A DNA stretch of 64,000 nucleotides from CAVSNH01 sp963729275 (GCA_963729275.1 CAVSNH010000013.1:310001-374000); one strand, 5' to 3'; shown: positions 18,006 to 27,251, numbered from the stretch's first letter. Made by a program: numbers and translations. Notes: a model not told the origin generated them from the sequence alone.

Positions 18006-18854
18006 GTGACCGGGCTCGAGGCCACCTCTTACGAGGTGTCCGACCGGGTGGCCACCATCACCCTTCGGCGCCCCGACAGGCTCAACGCCTGGACCGCACG
18101 CATGAATGCCGAGTACCGGTCCCTGCTCCAACGAGCCGCCGACGACCCGGCCATCCGGGTCATCGTGGTGACCGGTGCCGGGCGCGGCTTCTGCGCCGGG
18201 GCCGATGCCGACGACCTGGCCGGCCACGCCGAGCGGGGGTCCTACGACGCCGGCGCTCCGGACGACCTGGCCATGCCCGGCTACGGCATCCGGCCCGAAT
18301 TCGACGCCGAGCTGGCCTACCACTTCGGCGTGCCCAAGCCGATCATCGCCGCCGTCAACGGGCCGGCCGCCGGCATCGGGTTCGCCCTCGCCTGCTACTG
18401 CGATGTGCGTATCGTCGCCGAGGAGGCGACGCTCACCACGGCCCACGGCCGGCTCGGGCTCCCCTGCCCCTTCGGGCTCGCCTGGTTGCTGCCCCGGCTG
18501 ATCGGGCTGACGTCGGCCCTCGACCTCATCCTCACCAGCCGCAAGGTGACCGGTGCCGAAGCCCTGGCCATGGGGCTGGTCAACCAGGCCTGCCCCGTCC
18601 AGGACCTGGTGGGCCAAGTCGACGACTTTGCCCGGCGATTGGCCACCACCGTGTCGCCTGCCTCTTTGGCCGCATCCAAGCGGCAGGTCTATGAGGCGAT
18701 GCATCAGAGCGTTGCCGAGTCCGTGCGGGCGACCGAGGCCCTGCTCGACCCCATGATGGCCGGCGCCGACTACCGGGAAGGGGTGGCCGCTCTGCGGGAG
18801 AAGCGGCCGCCCCACTTCGGCGACCTCCCACCCGGTGGAGTGCGACCGGCCTGA
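18006..18854 (+). CDS. Enoyl-CoA hydratase/isomerase family protein
   Basis: A 282-residue crotonase-fold enzyme. Segments: ATITLRRPDRLNAW, VIVVTGAGRGFCAGADADD (oxyanion-hole loop), AAVNGPAAGIGFALACYCDV (second oxyanion loop) and the helix GLPCPFGLAWLLPRLIG. The Glu residues used for hydration in classical hydratases are replaced in part here (HGRLGLPCPFG), so it may be an isomerase or another crotonase rather than a beta-oxidation hydratase. GTG 18006 preceded by GGAGG is the likely start; a frame beginning at 17982 would add eight residues. It follows ahcY by 76 bases. Confidence 0.88.
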   Translation: MTGLEATSYEVSDRVATITLRRPDRLNAWTARMNAEYRSLLQRAADDPAIRVIVVTGAGRGFCAGADADDLAGHAERGSYDAGAPDDLAMPGYGIRPEFDAELAYHFGVPKPIIAAVNGPAAGIGFALACYCDVRIVAEEATLTTAHGRLGLPCPFGLAWLLPRLIGLTSALDLILTSRKVTGAEALAMGLVNQACPVQDLVGQVDDFARRLATTVSPASLAASKRQVYEAMHQSVAESVRATEALLDPMMAGADYREGVAALREKRPPHFGDLPPGGVRPA

Positions 18855-18913
18855 TCCCGTCGGGACGGCGTCGCCAACGACGGGTCGGCGCCGGGTGTGG
18901 CACGGTGTGTCCG

Positions 18914-19639
18914 ATGCCGTCGTACGAGCGCCTGGCCCGGTTCTACGACGCCATCATGGACGACCCCTCGCCGCGGGCGGCGCGCGTGATCGACCTCATC
19001 GGACGTCACCGGCCGCGGCCTCACTCGGTGCTCGAGCTCGCCTGTGGGACAGGCTCGATCCTCGAACGCCTGTACTGGGTGCCCAACCGCACCGGCCTCG
19101 ATCTCTCCCCCGCGATGCTGGCCGAGGCCAAAGTCAAGCTGTCCGACGTCGACCTCGTCGAAGGCAGCATGACCTCGTTCGACCTCGGGCGCCGGTTCGA
19201 CGTCGTCGTCTGCGCCTTCGACAGCATCAACCACCTCCTCGACTTCGCCGAATGGGAGTCGACCTTCGACGCTGTGCGAGCCCACCTGGCCGTCGACGGC
19301 CTCTTCGTCTTCGACGTCAACACTCTCGGCGAGCTCTGCCGCATCGCCGAGGAGCAGCCGTGGGTCTTCGACTTCGACGGCAACGTGCTGATCATGGATG
19401 TGCGCTTCGGGACCGAGGGCCGGGTCAGCTGGGACCTCCGCGTCTTCGAACGCACCGGTCCCTCGACCTTCGATCTCCACCACGAGACCATCGGTGAGCT
19501 CGGGGTCGAGCTGTCTCGGATCACCCACGCGCTCGAGGATCGTGGCTTCGAGGTTCTCGAGGTCACCGACCCGGAGGGAGGGCCGGCCACCGACGACGAC
19601 TCGGCTCGGGCCTACTTCGCCTGCCGCTGGACGGCATGA
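18914..19639 (+). CDS. Class I SAM-dependent methyltransferase
   Basis: A 241-residue cytosolic methyltransferase of the Rossmann type. Motif I is SVLELACGTGSILERL, motif II TGLDLSPAMLAEAK, and motif IV FDVVVCAFDSINHLLD. The acceptor-binding C-terminal half ends ARAYFACRWTA. The substrate is unknown. It is the third gene after ahcY, whose enzyme removes the by-product of methyl transfer; whether that is meaningful or chance cannot be told. ATG 18914 is chosen; a GTG nine bases upstream is possible. Confidence 0.87.
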   Translation: MPSYERLARFYDAIMDDPSPRAARVIDLIGRHRPRPHSVLELACGTGSILERLYWVPNRTGLDLSPAMLAEAKVKLSDVDLVEGSMTSFDLGRRFDVVVCAFDSINHLLDFAEWESTFDAVRAHLAVDGLFVFDVNTLGELCRIAEEQPWVFDFDGNVLIMDVRFGTEGRVSWDLRVFERTGPSTFDLHHETIGELGVELSRITHALEDRGFEVLEVTDPEGGPATDDDSARAYFACRWTA

Positions 19640-19667
19640 GCCGATTGGCGCCACCAGCCGGCGCGGC

Positions 19668-20966
19668 TCAGAGGTCGGCCGTCTCCGCCTCGAGCAGGTG
19701 GGCGAACTTGTGCTTGGCCGCCTGGCGCCGTGTGGGCACGTGCTCGGTCGGTACGTCGGCGGCCCGGTAGCCCTTCAGGGTCTGGCGGGCCACCGTCACC
19801 CGGTGCACCTCGTCGGGACCGTCGTAGATGCGCGCCGCCCGGGCGTGGCGGTACATCGACTCCAGCGGGAGATCGGTCGAGAAGCCGAGGGCGCCGTGGA
19901 TCTGGATGGCCCGGTCGATGACGTTGTAGAGCACGCCGGCGCCGAAGTACTTGATCATGGCGATCTCCACCCGGGCGGCGGCCGGTCCCTCGTTGTCCAT
20001 CTTCCAGGCGGCGTGCAGGGTCATCAGGCGGGCGGCGGTCATCTCGGCCAGCGAATCGGCCACCCAGTTCTGGATGGTCTGCTTGTCGGCCAGCAGCGAG
20101 CCGTGGGTGGTGCGGGACACCGCCCGCTCACAGAGCATGTCGAAGGCCCGCTTCGACTGCCCCAGCCACCGCATGCAGTGGTGGATGCGCCCCGGCCCCA
20201 GGCGCTGCTGGGCGAGAACGAACCCCTCCCCTTCGCGGCCGATGAGGTTCGCATACGGCACCCGCACCTCCCGGTAGGCGATCTCGGCATGCCCCCCGAA
20301 GGTCCCGTACTGCTCGACCGGGTTCTCCATGGTGGCGACGTCGCGCACGATGTCCACCCCTGGCGTGTCGGCCGGCACGATGATCATCGAGCAGCCCTGG
20401 TAGGGATGGATGTCGGGGTTGGTCACGGCCATCACGATGAGGAAGTCGGCGATCGACCCGTTGCTCGTGAACCACTTGTGGCCGTCGATGACCCACTCCT
20501 CCCCGTCACGGGTGGCGGTGGTGGTGATCATGGTCGGGTCGGCTCCCGCTCCCGGCTCGGTCATGGAGAACCCGCTCCGCAGCTTCCCGTCCAGCAACGG
20601 CTGTAGCCAACGGTCCCGCTGCTCCTCCCGGCCGGAGGCCTCGATGCCGATGGCCAACAACTCGGCGTTGCCCGAGTCGGGGGCGTTGTTGCCGAAGACC
20701 ACAGGCCCGTACGGGGTCTGGCCGAGGATCTCGTGCATGAGCCCGAGCCGGACCTGACCGAATCCCCCGCCGCCCAACTCGGGCGGCAGGTGGGAGGCCC
20801 ACAGACCCCGTCGCTTGACCTCTTCCTGCAGCGGGACGATGGCGGCGAGCAAGCGGTCGTGATCGAGACCGAGTGTCTCGAGCGGGAAGATCTCGTCGCG
20901 GACGAAGCCGCGCATCCAATCCAGCTGTTCCTCGAACTCGGGCTCGGTCGAAAAATCCCACGCCAC
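19668..20966 (-). CDS. Acyl-CoA dehydrogenase family protein
   Basis: A 432-residue FAD enzyme. It shows ASHLPPELGGGGFGQVRLGL, SGFSMTEPGAGADPTMITTT (FAD/substrate loop), GHKWFTSNGSIADFLIVMA and RIHHCMRWLGQSKRAFDMLC. The catalytic base region near the C-terminus reads GALGFSTDLPLESMYRHARAARIYDGPDEVH, matching long-chain or FadE-type actinobacterial dehydrogenases (split: GALGFSTDLPLESMY, then RHARAARIYDGPDEVH). It oxidises an acyl-CoA at the alpha-beta position. GTG 20966 is the start; a longer upstream frame is antisense to bioB. It is divergent from bioB, 58 bases apart. Confidence 0.92.
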   Translation of the reverse strand: MAWDFSTEPEFEEQLDWMRGFVRDEIFPLETLGLDHDRLLAAIVPLQEEVKRRGLWASHLPPELGGGGFGQVRLGLMHEILGQTPYGPVVFGNNAPDSGNAELLAIGIEASGREEQRDRWLQPLLDGKLRSGFSMTEPGAGADPTMITTTATRDGEEWVIDGHKWFTSNGSIADFLIVMAVTNPDIHPYQGCSMIIVPADTPGVDIVRDVATMENPVEQYGTFGGHAEIAYREVRVPYANLIGREGEGFVLAQQRLGPGRIHHCMRWLGQSKRAFDMLCERAVSRTTHGSLLADKQTIQNWVADSLAEMTAARLMTLHAAWKMDNEGPAAARVEIAMIKYFGAGVLYNVIDRAIQIHGALGFSTDLPLESMYRHARAARIYDGPDEVHRVTVARQTLKGYRAADVPTEHVPTRRQAAKHKFAHLLEAETADL

Positions 20967-21024
20967 GGTGCGTCCCCTGTCGCTCGTCTCTGGCGTCCTG
21001 CCTGACCCGACTACCGTTTGGCGG

Positions 21025-22122
21025 ATGCCAGGCGACGCCGCTTCGTCCCCCATCCGTACCACCGTGCGCCTCGGCGCGCCTGTCCGGGACTCGCGTGCAG
21101 AGAAAACAGCCGTCGATGACCTGGCCGCCCGCCGACGGATCCACCAGGCGGAGACCGCCCTCCTCGACGAGCGCCGGCAGCTCACCGCTGGGGAGCTCAC
21201 CGGGCTGGCCGAGCTGCCCGATCCTTCCGTGACCTCGCTCGCCGCCCTCGCCCACCAGGTGCGTCTGGCCTGGTGTGGGCCGACGGTCGAGATCGAGGGC
21301 ATCCTGTCGGCCCGGACCGGCGGGTGTCCCGAGGACTGCCACTTCTGCTCACAGTCGGCCCGCTTCGACAGCCCGGTCAAGGCCACGCCCTTCCTCGACA
21401 CCGACGAGGTACTGGCCGCCGCCGAGGAGACCCGGGCCAGCGGAGCGTCGGAGTTCTGCATCGTGCTCGCCATCCGCGGGCCGGACGAACGGACGCTCGA
21501 GCGAATCCTCGAGCTCGTGCCCCTGGTGCGCGACCGCACCGGGCTGAACGTGGCCGTGAGCGCCGGCATCCTCACCCCCGAACAAGCCCGACGGCTGGCC
21601 GAGGCCGGCGTCCACCGCTACAACCACAACCTCGAGACGGCGCGGTCGTTCTTCCCCGAGGTGGTCACCACCCACCGGTGGGAGGAACGTCGGGAGACGT
21701 GCCGACTGGTTCGGGCCGCGGGCATGGAGCTCTGTTGTGGCGCGCTCCTCGGGATGGGCGAGACGGACGAACAGCGCGTCGAGCTCATCATGGACCTGCG
21801 GGAGGCCGATCCGACCGAGGTCCCCCTCAACTTCCTCAACCCGCGCCCGGGGACCCCGCTCGGCAGCCGGCGGCCGGTGCACGCGTGGGAGGCCATTCGA
21901 TGGATCGCCCTCTTCCGCCTCGGGATGCCCGGCGTCATCCTCCGCTACGCCGGGGGTCGGGAGATCACCCTCGGGGAGCTGCAGTCGATGGGCATGACGT
22001 CCGGGATCAACGCCCTCATCGTCGGGAACTACCTCACCACCCTCGGACGTTCGGCCGACGAGGACCTACGGATGCTCGCCGACCTGCGCATGCCCGTCGG
22101 CGCCCTCTCCGGCGTCCTCTGA
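21025..22122 (+). CDS. bioB: Biotin synthase BioB
   Basis: A 365-residue radical-SAM enzyme that inserts sulfur into dethiobiotin, the last step of biotin synthesis. The 4Fe-4S site is GGCPEDCHFCSQSARF (CxxxCxxC), followed by VAVSAGILTPEQARRLAEAGVHRYNHNLET, split as VAVSAGILTPEQARRLAEAG and VHRYNHNLET, with the YNHNLET motif of the 2Fe-2S region, and FNFLNP-type PLNFLNPRPGTPL. ATG 21025 is the start; a frame from 20968 would overlap the divergent gene. A small cysteine-rich gene follows six bases later. bioD lies 6.5 kb downstream; bioA and bioF are not in the window. Confidence 0.97.
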   Translation: MPGDAASSPIRTTVRLGAPVRDSRAEKTAVDDLAARRRIHQAETALLDERRQLTAGELTGLAELPDPSVTSLAALAHQVRLAWCGPTVEIEGILSARTGGCPEDCHFCSQSARFDSPVKATPFLDTDEVLAAAEETRASGASEFCIVLAIRGPDERTLERILELVPLVRDRTGLNVAVSAGILTPEQARRLAEAGVHRYNHNLETARSFFPEVVTTHRWEERRETCRLVRAAGMELCCGALLGMGETDEQRVELIMDLREADPTEVPLNFLNPRPGTPLGSRRPVHAWEAIRWIALFRLGMPGVILRYAGGREITLGELQSMGMTSGINALIVGNYLTTLGRSADEDLRMLADLRMPVGALSGVL

Positions 22123-22128
22123 CGGCCG

Positions 22129-22359
22129 ATGGCCGGCCAACGGGGCGATCCCGACTCGTCGACGGCCCCGCACCGTCGAGGGGCGGCTCATTGCACGGGC
22201 TGCGGGGCGCCAGTCGATGATTGTCCGGGCTGCGGACGTCCGCTGGATCCCCCACGGTTCTGCCCGGCGTGCGGACGGCGGCTGACGGTGGCCGTCAGCC
22301 CGGCTGGATACCGGGCCCGCTGCCGCGACCACGGCGAACTTCGTTCAGCGGATTCGTAA
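22129..22359 (+). CDS. BsaP-like biotin synthase auxiliary protein with an extra cysteine cluster
   Basis: A 76-residue protein starting six bases after bioB, so almost certainly co-transcribed and coupled. The C-terminal half, FCPACGRRLTVAVSPAGYRA then RCRDHGELRSADS, matches the mycobacterial protein BsaP, a small iron-sulfur protein needed for BioB activity. Ahead of it lies an added CTGCGAPVDDCPGCGRP, giving two further CxxC pairs like a zinc ribbon. In all seven cysteines are seen in 45 residues. The match to BsaP is from memory; function as a BioB helper is inferred from that and from the operon. Confidence 0.75.
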   Translation: MAGQRGDPDSSTAPHRRGAAHCTGCGAPVDDCPGCGRPLDPPRFCPACGRRLTVAVSPAGYRARCRDHGELRSADS

Positions 22360-22477
22360 CCAACGCGAAAGTTCCAGTGACGACGGATCCATGCTCTGCG
22401 TGAGGCCATCGAGTTGGTCTTCGCCGGCCATCTGGCGTGGAAAGGCGTGACCGAGCTGCCCTGAACCCTGCCCAGGG

Positions 22478-22759
22478 TCAGCCAGCCGGGACCCGCCAGC
22501 CCCGAGACTCGGCGATCTCGCGACAGGTCGGGCACAACGGGTAGCGGTTCGGGTCGCGGCGGGGCACCCACACCTTGCCGCACAGAGCCTTGACCGCGGT
22601 GCCGTTCACCATGCCCTCGACCACCGAGTTGCCGGTGGGGATGAACGACCCTTCGTCGGGCTTGAAGCCCTCGAGCACGATGTGGCTCATTCGCTCGTGG
22701 TCGCCGTCGAGGGCCGGATCGACCAGATTCGGCTCGACGGTGATGCCGGTCTCGCTCAT
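22478..22759 (-). CDS. DUF3039 family protein
   Basis: A 93-residue actinobacterial protein of unknown function. The conserved C-terminal block is VKALCGKVWVPRRDPNRYPL followed by CPTCREIAESRGW, with three cysteines (one in ALCGK, two in CPTC) that probably bind zinc. An HERMSH motif precedes it. The family is small, conserved across the phylum and usually found alone. Start ATG 22759; the frame goes on to 22972 but the extension is low-complexity. It is convergent with the BsaP-like gene. Confidence 0.85.
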   Translation of the reverse strand: MSETGITVEPNLVDPALDGDHERMSHIVLEGFKPDEGSFIPTGNSVVEGMVNGTAVKALCGKVWVPRRDPNRYPLCPTCREIAESRGWRVPAG

Positions 22760-22830
22760 GGCACCAGGATCGCGCAGTCGGACACACGAGGGAGCGAGGG
22801 GTGTCGAGGCCACCCCGTAGGCTCGGTGGC

Positions 22831-23448
22831 ATGGACGCCCGGCCGCGCACGCTCGTCCTGGCCTCGGGATCGTCAGCTCGGCTCGGTCTGCTGCGGGGGG
22901 CCGGGTTCGACCCCAAGGTGGTGCCGAGCGGTATCGACGAGACCGGACATGTTGGTGGGAGCACCAGCTCACAGGTGCTCGCCCTGGCCGGTGAGAAGGC
23001 GGCGGCGGTGGCCGACCCGAACGGGGAGGCGGTCGTCGTCGGGTGCGACTCGATGCTCGATTTCGGCGGGCGCCCGTACGGGAAGCCGACCTCGGTCGAG
23101 GAGGCCCGCGCCTGGCTCGTCGCCATGCGCGGTCGGTCAGGGACGCTCTTCACCGGGCACTGCGTGATCGACGAGGCCACAAGCCGCCGAGCCGAAGGGG
23201 TCTGCGGCACCCAGGTCCGGTTCGCCCACACCACCGATGCCGAGCTCGACGCCTACCTGGCCACCGGCGATGCGCTGGAAGTGGCCGGGGCCTTCACCAT
23301 CGACGGGCGCTCCGCCCCCTTCGTCGAAGGGGTGGTGGGCGATCCCAGCAACGTGATCGGGCTGTCGCTGACCCTCTTCCGTCAGCTGCTCTCCCAACTC
23401 GGGATCGCCGTCTACGACCTGTGGGCACATGGAGGACACGACCAGTGA
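22831..23448 (+). CDS. maf: Maf-like nucleoside triphosphate pyrophosphatase
   Basis: A 205-residue house-cleaning pyrophosphatase that hydrolyses non-canonical or methylated nucleoside triphosphates such as dTTP/UTP or m7GTP. It has the N-terminal LVLASGSSARLGLLRGAGF (family SxSPRR-like phosphate loop), VVVGCDSMLDFGGRPYGKP with the catalytic Asp, and IDGRSAPFVEGVVGDPSNVIGL, where GDPSNVIGLSL is the C-terminal signature (shown in pieces). The second Arg of the first loop is replaced by Leu-Gly, so the usual SPRR is SARLG here. It overlaps the dus gene by 4 bases. Confidence 0.9.
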   Translation: MDARPRTLVLASGSSARLGLLRGAGFDPKVVPSGIDETGHVGGSTSSQVLALAGEKAAAVADPNGEAVVVGCDSMLDFGGRPYGKPTSVEEARAWLVAMRGRSGTLFTGHCVIDEATSRRAEGVCGTQVRFAHTTDAELDAYLATGDALEVAGAFTIDGRSAPFVEGVVGDPSNVIGLSLTLFRQLLSQLGIAVYDLWAHGGHDQ

Positions 23449-24596
23449 CGGTGACGGCGCCCCTCCCTCCATCGGCCCTGCCCATCCTCAAGTTCGGCCC
23501 GTTGGCCGTGGACCCACCGGTGGTGCTCGCCCCTATGGCCGGGGTGACCAACGTGGCCTACCGCCGGATCTGTCGCGCCCATGGGGCCGGGCTCACGGTC
23601 AGCGAGATGATCACCGCCCGAGCGTTGGTCGAGGGCAACGCCAAGACGATGGCCATGGCCGCCTTCGCCGCCGACGAGCCGGTCCGCAGCGTGCAGCTCT
23701 GCGGAGTGGACCCCCGGGTCATGGGCGCGGCCGTCCGCCGGCTGGTCGAGGAGGTCGGCGTCGACCACATCGACCTCAACTTCGGCTGCCCGGCAGCCAA
23801 GGTCACCCGCCAGGGCGCCGGTGCCGCCCTACCCGCCCATCCCCGGCTGTTCCGGGCCATCGTGAGTGCCGCGGTGTCGTCGGCCGGGGTGGTCCCGGTC
23901 TCTGTCAAGATGCGCATGGGCATCGACGACCGTCACGTCACTCATCTCGAAGCCGGGCGCATCGCCGAAGGCGAAGGCGCGGTGGCCCTGGCCCTGCACG
24001 CCCGCACCGCCGAGCAGCTCTATTCGGGAGCGGCCCGGTGGGATGCCATCGCCCGGCTGAAGGATGCGGTGACGACCATCCCCGTGTTGGGCAACGGCGA
24101 TATCTGGGAGGCGAGCGACGCGCTGGCCATGGTCAGGACGACCGGGTGCGACGGGGTGGTCGTGGGACGCGGTTGCCTCGGCCGACCGTGGCTGTTCCGC
24201 GACCTCGCCGACGCCTTTGCCGGGCGCGAGCTCTCCTCCTCGCCGTCGCTGGGCGAGGTCGCGACCATGATGGCCGACCACGTGTACGCGCTGGCCGCTG
24301 TTTTCGGCGCCGACCTCGGCGTGCGTCAGTTCCGCAAGCACGCCGGCTGGTACCTGGCCGGGCTCCCGGTAGGCCCGGCTGTCCGGCGGGCGCTGGGCCA
24401 AGCCTCGACCCTCGGCGAGGTGGAAGGCCTGCTCGGCGGGCTCGACCCGCGCTGCCCGTTCCCGGTCGAGGCCATGCGCATCGCCCGAGGCCACACCAAC
24501 GGCCCGCGACCCGTGCGTCTGCCCGCCGGCTGGCTCGACCAAGCCGACGATCCCACCCCCCCGTCAGGGGGCGACGTGCTCGTCTCCGGGGGATGA
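23445..24596 (+). CDS. dus: tRNA-dihydrouridine synthase (Dus family)
   Basis: A 383-residue flavoenzyme that reduces uridine to dihydrouridine in the tRNA D-loop. FMN-binding barrel segments are VVLAPMAGVTNVAYRRICRA, HIDLNFGCPAAKVTRQGAGA (Cys is the catalytic acid), VSVKMRMGIDDRHVTHL, and IPVLGNGDIWEASDAL. The C-terminal helical domain has the RQFRKHAGWYLAGL motif typical of DusB. GTG 23445 overlaps the maf stop (GTGA) and has GGAGG 10 bases upstream, so the two genes are translationally coupled. Confidence 0.95.
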   Translation: MTVTAPLPPSALPILKFGPLAVDPPVVLAPMAGVTNVAYRRICRAHGAGLTVSEMITARALVEGNAKTMAMAAFAADEPVRSVQLCGVDPRVMGAAVRRLVEEVGVDHIDLNFGCPAAKVTRQGAGAALPAHPRLFRAIVSAAVSSAGVVPVSVKMRMGIDDRHVTHLEAGRIAEGEGAVALALHARTAEQLYSGAARWDAIARLKDAVTTIPVLGNGDIWEASDALAMVRTTGCDGVVVGRGCLGRPWLFRDLADAFAGRELSSSPSLGEVATMMADHVYALAAVFGADLGVRQFRKHAGWYLAGLPVGPAVRRALGQASTLGEVEGLLGGLDPRCPFPVEAMRIARGHTNGPRPVRLPAGWLDQADDPTPPSGGDVLVSGG

Positions 24597-24600
24597 CCGG

Positions 24601-26199
24601 GTGATCGTCGGCTCCTCGCTCACCATCGAGATCGGTGACCGGACCTTGCTCCGCGATGCCTCCTTCGTCGTCGGCGCCGGCGAGAAAGTGGCCCTGGTGG
24701 GTCGCAACGGCACCGGCAAGTCCACCTTCATCTCGGTCGTCGTCGACGAGCCCGGGCCCAATGTGCGGACCACGGGGAGGGCGGCGATCCGCGGCACCTA
24801 CAGCACCCTGCCCCAGGTCCCGGTGACCGGCGGGCTCGGTCTCGAGCCGATCGGGTTCTCCCACATCCTGTCGGGTCGTGGGCTCGACGTGCTCGATGAC
24901 GCATTGGGCAAGGCCCGCACGCAGATGTCCAAGGATCCGAGCCTCGAGAACATCGAGCTCTTCACCGATCTCGAGGAGCAGTTCCGCGAGAACGGCGGCT
25001 ACGAGGCGGAGTCGGTCATGGCCCGGCTGGCCGACGGGTTGGGTCTACGCCAGGAGCTCCTGCTCGACGATATCGACGGGCTGTCGGGTGGTCAGCGCCG
25101 CCGGGTGGACCTCATGCGGATCCTTTTCCAGGCGCCCGACACCATGATCCTCGACGAGCCCACCAACCACCTGGACCGGCCGGCCAAGCGTTGGCTGATG
25201 GACGAGCTCGAGAGTTTCCGAGGAGCCATTCTGCTCGTGTCCCACGACGTCCGGCTTCTCGACCGGTCGATCGACAAGGTGCTGCATCTGGCCGACGGGC
25301 GACTTCAGGAATTCAAGGGCACCTACTCGTCCTACGTCGTCCAACTCGAAGCCGACCAGAGCCAGCGCGAGCGATCCTCACAGCTCGAGGGCAAGGAGAT
25401 CGCCCGTCTCTCGTCGCTCGCCGACGCCATGCGGGGCAGCACCAACCGGCGGGCCCGAATCGCCAAATCGCTGGACACCCGGGTCGAACGACTCCGGACG
25501 TCCCGCACCGAGGTGCACGGGCGACAGAAGCGGCAGACCTTCTCACTGCCGACGCCGCGACGATCGGGGGAGGTCCCGCTGAGCACGGTCGATCTCGGCG
25601 TCCGCTACGGCACCCACTCGGTGTTGAAGGCGGTCACCTTTGGCTGTCGACGGGGCGAGCGGCTGGTCGTGGTCGGACGCAACGGTGCCGGCAAGTCGAG
25701 CCTGCTGCGCTGTCTCGCCGGCGTACAGGAACCCACGACCGGCCAGGTCGAGCTCGGGGCCAACGTTGCCATCGGCTACTTCGCCCAGGAACACGAACAG
25801 GTCGACATGGGCGTGAGCGTCCTCGACAACATCGACGACACCGTTCTCACCACGGAGACCGAACGCCGGGCGCTCCTTGGCTCGTTCGGGATCGGCGGTG
25901 CTGCCGCCCAGCAGATGCCGTCCACCCTGTCGGGAGGCGAGCGGGCCAAGCTCGGCCTGGCCATGCTGGCTGCCGGGCGAGCCAACGTGCTCGCTCTCGA
26001 CGAACCGACCAACAACCTCGACCCGTTCTCCATCGAGGCCGTGGGAACCATGCTCAGTCGGTGGCCGGGAACCGTCGTGGTCGTGAGCCACGACCGCGGG
26101 TTCGTCGAGGCCCTCGAGCCGACCCACTCCCTCCTGCTCCCCGACGAGGTCTTCACCTACTGGGACGAGGCCACCCTCGACCTGGTGGAGCTCAAATAG
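24601..26199 (+). CDS. ABC-F family ATPase
   Basis: A 532-residue soluble protein with two ABC domains and no membrane part, typical of ribosome-acting ABC-F proteins (EttA/Uup/antibiotic-resistance type). First Walker A: LVGRNGTGKST; signature LSGGQRRRVDL; Walker B ILDEPTNHLD. Second: VVGRNGAGKSSL; signature LSGGERAKLGLAM; Walker B ALDEPTNNLD. The linker between the domains, rich in Arg and Lys at about 235-300, would contact the ribosome. It starts four bases after dus and has GTG as start. Which ABC-F subgroup it belongs to cannot be judged by eye. Confidence 0.92.
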   Translation: MIVGSSLTIEIGDRTLLRDASFVVGAGEKVALVGRNGTGKSTFISVVVDEPGPNVRTTGRAAIRGTYSTLPQVPVTGGLGLEPIGFSHILSGRGLDVLDDALGKARTQMSKDPSLENIELFTDLEEQFRENGGYEAESVMARLADGLGLRQELLLDDIDGLSGGQRRRVDLMRILFQAPDTMILDEPTNHLDRPAKRWLMDELESFRGAILLVSHDVRLLDRSIDKVLHLADGRLQEFKGTYSSYVVQLEADQSQRERSSQLEGKEIARLSSLADAMRGSTNRRARIAKSLDTRVERLRTSRTEVHGRQKRQTFSLPTPRRSGEVPLSTVDLGVRYGTHSVLKAVTFGCRRGERLVVVGRNGAGKSSLLRCLAGVQEPTTGQVELGANVAIGYFAQEHEQVDMGVSVLDNIDDTVLTTETERRALLGSFGIGGAAAQQMPSTLSGGERAKLGLAMLAAGRANVLALDEPTNNLDPFSIEAVGTMLSRWPGTVVVVSHDRGFVEALEPTHSLLLPDEVFTYWDEATLDLVELK

Positions 26200-26243
26200 A
26201 CGAGCCGATCGAGCTCGCCGCTGGAGCCACGATGGGGGCAGCG

Positions 26244-27251
26244 TCAGGAGGTGGGTTGAGGCGCCCGCCCGTTCCCGGCGACGTCGGCGTCGTCGGGCTC
26301 GCCGGACTGCTTGAGCGCCTCGACCAGGACCTGGGCGGCCCCGACGAGCCCGGCGGCCTCGTAAGGGATGACCAACTTGGTGTTGGGCGCGGCGGCCACG
26401 GCCTCGAGGGCACGCAGCTGCATGACGGCCAGCGTGTTGGGCTTCACCAGGGCGGCGTCGATGGCCTGGAGGGCGGCGGCCTGACCCTCGCCCCGCAGCC
26501 GAGTGGCCTCCTTCTCACCGTCGGCCCGGAGCTCGAGGGCCTGCTTCTGCGCCTCGGCGGCAAGAATGGCCGACTGCTTCTGGCCCTCGGCTTCGAGCAC
26601 GGCCGACTGCTTGCGACCCTGGGCCACGTTGATGGACGACTGCTGGTCACCCTCGGACTTGAGGATGGCCGCCCGCTTGTGCTGCTCGGCCTCTTTCTGC
26701 TCGGACATGGCCTGGAGCACGTTCTGGGGTGGCGTGATGTCGAGGATCTCGATGCGGTTGAGCCGAACGCCCCACTTGAGAGTGGCCTCGGTCATGTGCT
26801 CCTGCATCTTGTGGTTGATGGTGTCGCGCTCGGACAGCGATTGGTCGAGAGTGAGCTCGCCGAAGACGGCCCGCAGGGCGGTGCGGGCCATCTGGTCGAT
26901 GGCCAACCCGAAGTCGTTGACCTCGAAGAGGGCCAACTTCACATCGGTGACCTGGCAGAAGATGGTGGCGCTGACCCACAGGGAGACGTTGTCCTTGGTG
27001 ATCACCGCCTGCTGGTCGCCCGTCCGCGGGAACTCACGGATGTCCACCTTGTCCATCCGGTCGGCCATTGGCAGGAGCACGTGCAGGCCCGGTTGGTAGA
27101 CCGTCCGGAACTCCCCGAACCGCTTGACCACGCCCACGCACCCCTGCTGGACGACCTTGAGGGACGACCGCAGGAACGAAAGCACCACCACGAAGACCGC
27201 AAAACCCGCCGCGGCGATCCCGATATCGAGACCGATTGAACCGATGATCAT
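26244..27251 (-). CDS. SPFH/band 7 (stomatin-like) membrane protein
   Basis: A 335-residue protein with one N-terminal membrane segment (about residues 3-26), the SPFH domain (KVVQQGCVGVVKRFGEFRTV through ITPPQNVLQAMSEQ) and a C-terminal coiled coil with AAILKSEGDQQSSIN and the Ala/Glu/Gln-rich AEGQKQSAILAAEAQKQALE. Such proteins oligomerise into membrane microdomains and organise membrane proteins. ATG 27251 has AGGAGGT 7 bases upstream, so the GTG nine bases earlier is not needed. An NfeD-like gene ends 87 bases upstream of its start in the same direction, the usual partner. Confidence 0.93.
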   Translation of the reverse strand: MIIGSIGLDIGIAAAGFAVFVVVLSFLRSSLKVVQQGCVGVVKRFGEFRTVYQPGLHVLLPMADRMDKVDIREFPRTGDQQAVITKDNVSLWVSATIFCQVTDVKLALFEVNDFGLAIDQMARTALRAVFGELTLDQSLSERDTINHKMQEHMTEATLKWGVRLNRIEILDITPPQNVLQAMSEQKEAEQHKRAAILKSEGDQQSSINVAQGRKQSAVLEAEGQKQSAILAAEAQKQALELRADGEKEATRLRGEGQAAALQAIDAALVKPNTLAVMQLRALEAVAAAPNTKLVIPYEAAGLVGAAQVLVEALKQSGEPDDADVAGNGRAPQPTS

